The notes under the pieces: model-generated
What the model saw: only the letters and a program-made list of their open reading frames with translations
Told to the model about the DNA's origin: nothing
The model's database searches: none
Shown here: positions 61,080-64,000 of the stretch, one piece after another
How positions within the stretch are numbered: the first letter of the stretch is position 1
Layout: each line of letters opens with the position of its first letter
Assembly (NCBI GenBank): GCA_965275915.1
Contig: CBDHYI010000007.1
Coordinates: 806,001-870,000 of the forward strand
Source of the DNA: JBDWFY01 sp965275915
Lineage (GTDB): Bacteria; Pseudomonadota; Alphaproteobacteria; Rhizobiales; Stappiaceae
Length of the DNA: 64,000 nt
Reading direction: 5' to 3'
Made by a program: the position numbers and the translations under genes

Positions 61080-62255
61080 TTATGCTTTGACCCAGACGGC
61101 CCCCTCCTGAGATGAGCGGACGCAAGCGTCAATGAAGGCCATACCTTTGACACCATCGTCGACCGACGGAAATGTAACGGCCCCGTCAAGGGCGCCTGCC
61201 CCGGGACGTGCCGCTTTGATCGCTTCGGCCGCCTCGCGATAGATATTGGCGAACCCCTCCAGATATCCCTCCGGGTGGCCCGCCGGAACGCGCGTCAACC
61301 GACCCGCTGCCTCTTCAGACCCGGACCCGCCGCGCGTCAGAAGCCGTTTGGGCTCGCCAAAGGGCGTGTACCAGAGCTTGTTCGGTTCCTCCTGGGCCCA
61401 TTCGAGGCCGCCTTTTGAGCCGTAAACGCGCAAGGTCAGGCTGTTTTCGTTGCCCGGGGCAATCTGGCTGGCCCAGAGCATGCCCTTGGCCCCTCCTTTG
61501 AACCGCATCAGCACATTGACATTGTCGTCAAGCCGCCGTCCCGGCACGAAGCTTGTGAGGTCTGCACAGAGGCTTTCAAGCTCAAGGCCGGAAACGAAGC
61601 AGGCAAGATTATAGGCATGGGTCCCAATGTCGCCAACGCACCCTCCGGCACCGGAGCGTGCCGGATCGGTCCGCCACTCCGCCTGTTTCAATCCGGTATC
61701 CTCGGCTTTTTCCGTCAACCAGTCCTGAACATATTCCGCCTGGATATGACGAATGTCGCCAAGCTCGCCCCGTTCCACCATTGCGCGAGCCTGCCTGATC
61801 ATCGGGTAGCCGGTGTAATTGTGCGTCAAGACGAACAGCTTGCCTGACTGGCGCGCAACATCGGCAAGGGCTTCCGCGTCCGCCACGGTCGATGTCAACG
61901 GCTTATCGCAAATGACATGGATGCCTGCCTTCAGAAATGCGGCAGCAGCGGCAAAGTGCATGTGATTGGGTGTTACGATCGCGACGGCCTCTATACCGTC
62001 AGGACGGGCAGATTCCTCTCTCGCCATGTCTTCGAAAGAGGTATAGGTCCGGCCGGGATCAAGTCCCAGTTCAATCCCGGATGCTTTGGCGCGTTCCGGA
62101 TCGGATGACAAAGCACCGGCAACAAGCGCATACTGGTCGTCGATCCGTGCGGCGATGCGGTGCACAGCTCCGATAAAGGCGCCCTGGCCGCCGCCGACCA
62201 TGCCAAGTCGCACCCGATCGCCCGTTCCTGTCGATGCCTGCGCTTCAATCGTCAT
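61080..62255 (-). CDS. Gfo/Idh/MocA-family oxidoreductase
   Basis: The 391-residue enzyme has the nucleotide-binding loop LGMVGGGQGAFIGAVH near residue 20, the Lys motif VICDKPLTS and the catalytic His in GDIGTHAYNLACF. It is preceded by GAGGAG and lies 52 bp downstream of a TIM-barrel isomerase gene on the same strand, a pairing seen in inositol and sugar acid catabolism. The substrate is not identified. It is longer than the copy at 1041-2096. Confidence 0.92.
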   Translation of the reverse strand: MTIEAQASTGTGDRVRLGMVGGGQGAFIGAVHRIAARIDDQYALVAGALSSDPERAKASGIELGLDPGRTYTSFEDMAREESARPDGIEAVAIVTPNHMHFAAAAAFLKAGIHVICDKPLTSTVADAEALADVARQSGKLFVLTHNYTGYPMIRQARAMVERGELGDIRHIQAEYVQDWLTEKAEDTGLKQAEWRTDPARSGAGGCVGDIGTHAYNLACFVSGLELESLCADLTSFVPGRRLDDNVNVLMRFKGGAKGMLWASQIAPGNENSLTLRVYGSKGGLEWAQEEPNKLWYTPFGEPKRLLTRGGSGSEEAAGRLTRVPAGHPEGYLEGFANIYREAAEAIKAARPGAGALDGAVTFPSVDDGVKGMAFIDACVRSSQEGAVWVKA

Positions 62256-62307
62256 GAGATGCCGCTCCTCTATTCTTCACACTTTTTGCCGGCGCCAACC
62301 AGTTGAT

Positions 62308-63360
62308 TCAGAGGCCAAGCATTTTGCGGTTGGCGGCTTCATCGGTCCCCCCGTCCGCAAAGTCGTCAAATGCCCGCTCGGTGACCCGAATGATATGCGC
62401 GTTGATGAATTCGACGCCTTCGCGCGCGCCGTCTTCGGGATGTTTCAGGCAGCATTCCCATTCAAGCACCGCCCAACTGTCATAGTCGTATTGCGCGAGT
62501 TTTGAGAAAATTCCGGCGAAGTCGACCTGCCCGTCACCCAGAGAGCGGAAACGGCCGGCCCGGTCGATCCAGCTTTGATAGCCCCCGTAAACCCCGACGC
62601 GGCCATCGGGATTAAACTCCGCATCCTTTACGTGATAGGCTTTGATCCGCTCGTGATAGATGTCGATAAAGGCCAGATAGTCCAGCTGCTGCAACACAAA
62701 GTGCGAAGGATCATAATTGATGCAGCAGCGCGGATGATTGTCGACACGCTCCAGGAACATCTCAAACGAGGCTCCATCGTGAAGATCCTCACCGGGATGG
62801 ATTTCGTAGCAGACATCGACACCGACGGCGTCATAGGCATCCAGGATCGGTTTCCAGCGTTTTGCCAATTCGTCAAATGCCGTTTCGACCAAACCGGCCG
62901 GGCGCTGCGGCCAGGGATAGAGGTACGGCCAGGCGAGCGCGCCGGGGAATGTGACATGCGAGGTCAGGCCGAGCTTCTCCGACGCCTTGGCCGCAAGCAT
63001 CATCTGGTCGATGGCCCATTCCGTACGGGCCGCGGGATTTCCGCGCACCTCCGGGACGGCAAAGCCATCAAACGCATCGTCATAGGCCGGATGGACAGCA
63101 ACGAGCTGTCCTTGCAGGTGCGTTGACAGATCGGTGATTTCCAGACCGTGCCCTGCGAGCACACCCTTCACCTCATCGCAATAGTCTTTTGACTCTGAAG
63201 CCCTTGCCAGATCGAACAAGCGCCCGTCCCAAGAGGGTATCTGCAGCCCTTTATATCCAAGCCCCGCAGCCCAGCCCGCAATGCTGTCCAGAGAATTGAA
63301 CGGCGCTTCGTCCCCGGCAAACTGTGCCAGAAACAACCCCGGTCCCTTCATCGTCTTCAT
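62308..63360 (-). CDS. Sugar phosphate isomerase/epimerase-type TIM-barrel protein
   Basis: The 350-residue protein belongs to the xylose-isomerase-like TIM-barrel group (IolE/Hyi/IolI-like). Metal ligands are likely the Glu in CYEIHPGEDLHDG, the Asp and His in NYDPSHFVLQQLDYL, the His in IKAYHVKDAEF and the Glu in AVLEWECC. GGGAG precedes the ATG. With the following Gfo/Idh gene it should handle an oxidised sugar or inositol-type compound. Confidence 0.9.
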   Translation of the reverse strand: MKTMKGPGLFLAQFAGDEAPFNSLDSIAGWAAGLGYKGLQIPSWDGRLFDLARASESKDYCDEVKGVLAGHGLEITDLSTHLQGQLVAVHPAYDDAFDGFAVPEVRGNPAARTEWAIDQMMLAAKASEKLGLTSHVTFPGALAWPYLYPWPQRPAGLVETAFDELAKRWKPILDAYDAVGVDVCYEIHPGEDLHDGASFEMFLERVDNHPRCCINYDPSHFVLQQLDYLAFIDIYHERIKAYHVKDAEFNPDGRVGVYGGYQSWIDRAGRFRSLGDGQVDFAGIFSKLAQYDYDSWAVLEWECCLKHPEDGAREGVEFINAHIIRVTERAFDDFADGGTDEAANRKMLGL

Positions 63361-63731
63361 ATGATTTCTCTCCCTCGATCACCACATGGGCGTGCGCGGC
63401 TGAACGGAGGCTCACGCTTACCTCGTGTGATACTGATATTCGTTCAATGCGGAATACCGGTTCATCGATCTATTCGCCGGGAGAATATCAGAAGGCTGTA
63501 AGGAGAAAACACTTTTTTTCCAGTTTTTGCCTACCGTTCAAAGACACCGCGATTGCAAAGCCTACTCAATAATTTCGGCCGAAAAACTCATGATCTCAGA
63601 ATGATTTGTGGCGGATGCTTTTGCATGATGTGCCGAGCGTGTAAAAGACAGGTAACCTTGGAATGACAGACCGGCGACAACATGCTGCATCCGGACCGTG
63701 CGCTTCAGCAAGTATCACTCAGGAACACCCT
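63361..63731. other. Divergent intergenic region
   Basis: The region holds the promoters for the leftward isomerase/oxidoreductase pair and the rightward partial gene. An A/T-rich tract lies around 63500-63600. I find no convincing operator or further gene. Confidence 0.4.
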
Positions 63732-64000
63732 ATGGCAAACATCGGAACACCGATTTCCCGACTTTCGACGCCCGCACCGGTTGTCGATGAAGATGTGGTC
63801 GCTATCAATATCGGCCGGGTCCAGCGCTATATGGACGAAATCGGCGTCTCTTTCCGGCCCCATGTCAAGACTCATAAGATCCCCCGCCTTGCAAAACAGC
63901 AGCTTGACGCAGGTGCGAAGGGTATCACCTGTCAGAAACTGTCCGAAGCCATGGTGTTCGCCGATGCCGGTTGCGACGACATTCTCCTTACATTCAATAT
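63732..64000 (+). CDS. D-threonine aldolase/D-serine dehydratase-like protein, N-terminal part
   Basis: The gene runs off the right edge; about 89 residues are visible. The start MANIGTPISRLSTPAPVVDE and the motif SFRPHVKTHKIPRLAKQQLD match the N-terminal alanine-racemase-like PLP domain of fold type III enzymes such as D-threonine aldolase and D-serine dehydratase; the PLP Lys is expected in HVKTHK. The ATG at 63732 follows AGGAA. The rest, including the metal site, is outside the window. Confidence 0.85.
   Translation, partial: MANIGTPISRLSTPAPVVDEDVVAINIGRVQRYMDEIGVSFRPHVKTHKIPRLAKQQLDAGAKGITCQKLSEAMVFADAGCDDILLTFN

Noticed and set aside
1..64000. CRISPR arrays, tRNA or rRNA genes, insertion sequences, prophage or defence genes
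   Set aside because: I looked for regular repeats, cloverleaf-like segments, transposase or recombinase motifs and defence-type domains, and found none that could be supported.

Overview
The window reads as chromosome or large replicon of an alphaproteobacterium, most likely of the Rhizobiales. This is inferred from the density of CUT1 sugar ABC transporters, TRAP transport, split PTS parts, paired Gfo/Idh dehydrogenases and protein style; no rRNA, tRNA or other taxonomic marker is present. I see no insertion sequence, phage gene, CRISPR array, origin or RNA gene. Almost every gene belongs to a catabolic or transport operon, usually with its own regulator.

Layout. 0-2.9 kb: an isochorismatase-like hydrolase, a Gfo/Idh oxidoreductase and a small secreted EF-hand protein. 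2.9-13.1 kb: one long minus-strand operon encoding a CUT1 ABC transporter (binding protein, two permeases, a small membrane protein, two ATPases) followed by DhaL, DhaM (EIIA), HPr, enzyme I, a small HTH protein and DhaK. It should import a triose or polyol-type substrate and phosphorylate dihydroxyacetone (or a relative) through its own PTS relay. 13.4-17.2 kb: a LivJ-like binding protein paired with a chemoreceptor that has an unusually long periplasmic region. 17.5-22.3 kb: aldehyde dehydrogenase, MFS transporter and adenine deaminase.

22.4-34.6 kb is a methylated-amine or betaine region: a dimethylglycine/sarcosine dehydrogenase-like flavoprotein with an XRE-cupin regulator, a MocR regulator, and an operon joining a DUF1989-GcvT fusion enzyme to a ProXWV-type transporter. 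That operon is divergent from a LacI regulator, with a perfect 18-bp operator lying in a predicted promoter. 34.8-45.2 kb holds a periplasmic MBL-fold protein, a GST, a LeuA/homocitrate-synthase-like enzyme, an FCD GntR regulator, and an operon of RutE-like nitroreductase, OsmC protein, DctPQM TRAP transporter and intradiol dioxygenase, divergent from a YciI-like gene. The same 12-bp palindrome lies in two divergent promoter regions here and may define one regulon.

45.2-55.5 kb is the most interesting block: a CUT1 ABC transporter operon containing an argininosuccinate-lyase-like C-N lyase and a PfkB kinase, divergent from a ROK regulator and a large PIG-L deacetylase, with a 50-bp near-perfect palindrome between them. 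It suggests catabolism of an N-acylated or succinylated (amino)sugar or nucleoside-like compound by a route I do not recognise. 55.7-64 kb: an AAA ATPase, a GNAT protein with an orphan PhnM, two convergent MltB-type lytic transglycosylases, a Gfo/Idh and TIM-barrel isomerase pair, and the start of a D-threonine-aldolase-like gene cut by the window end.
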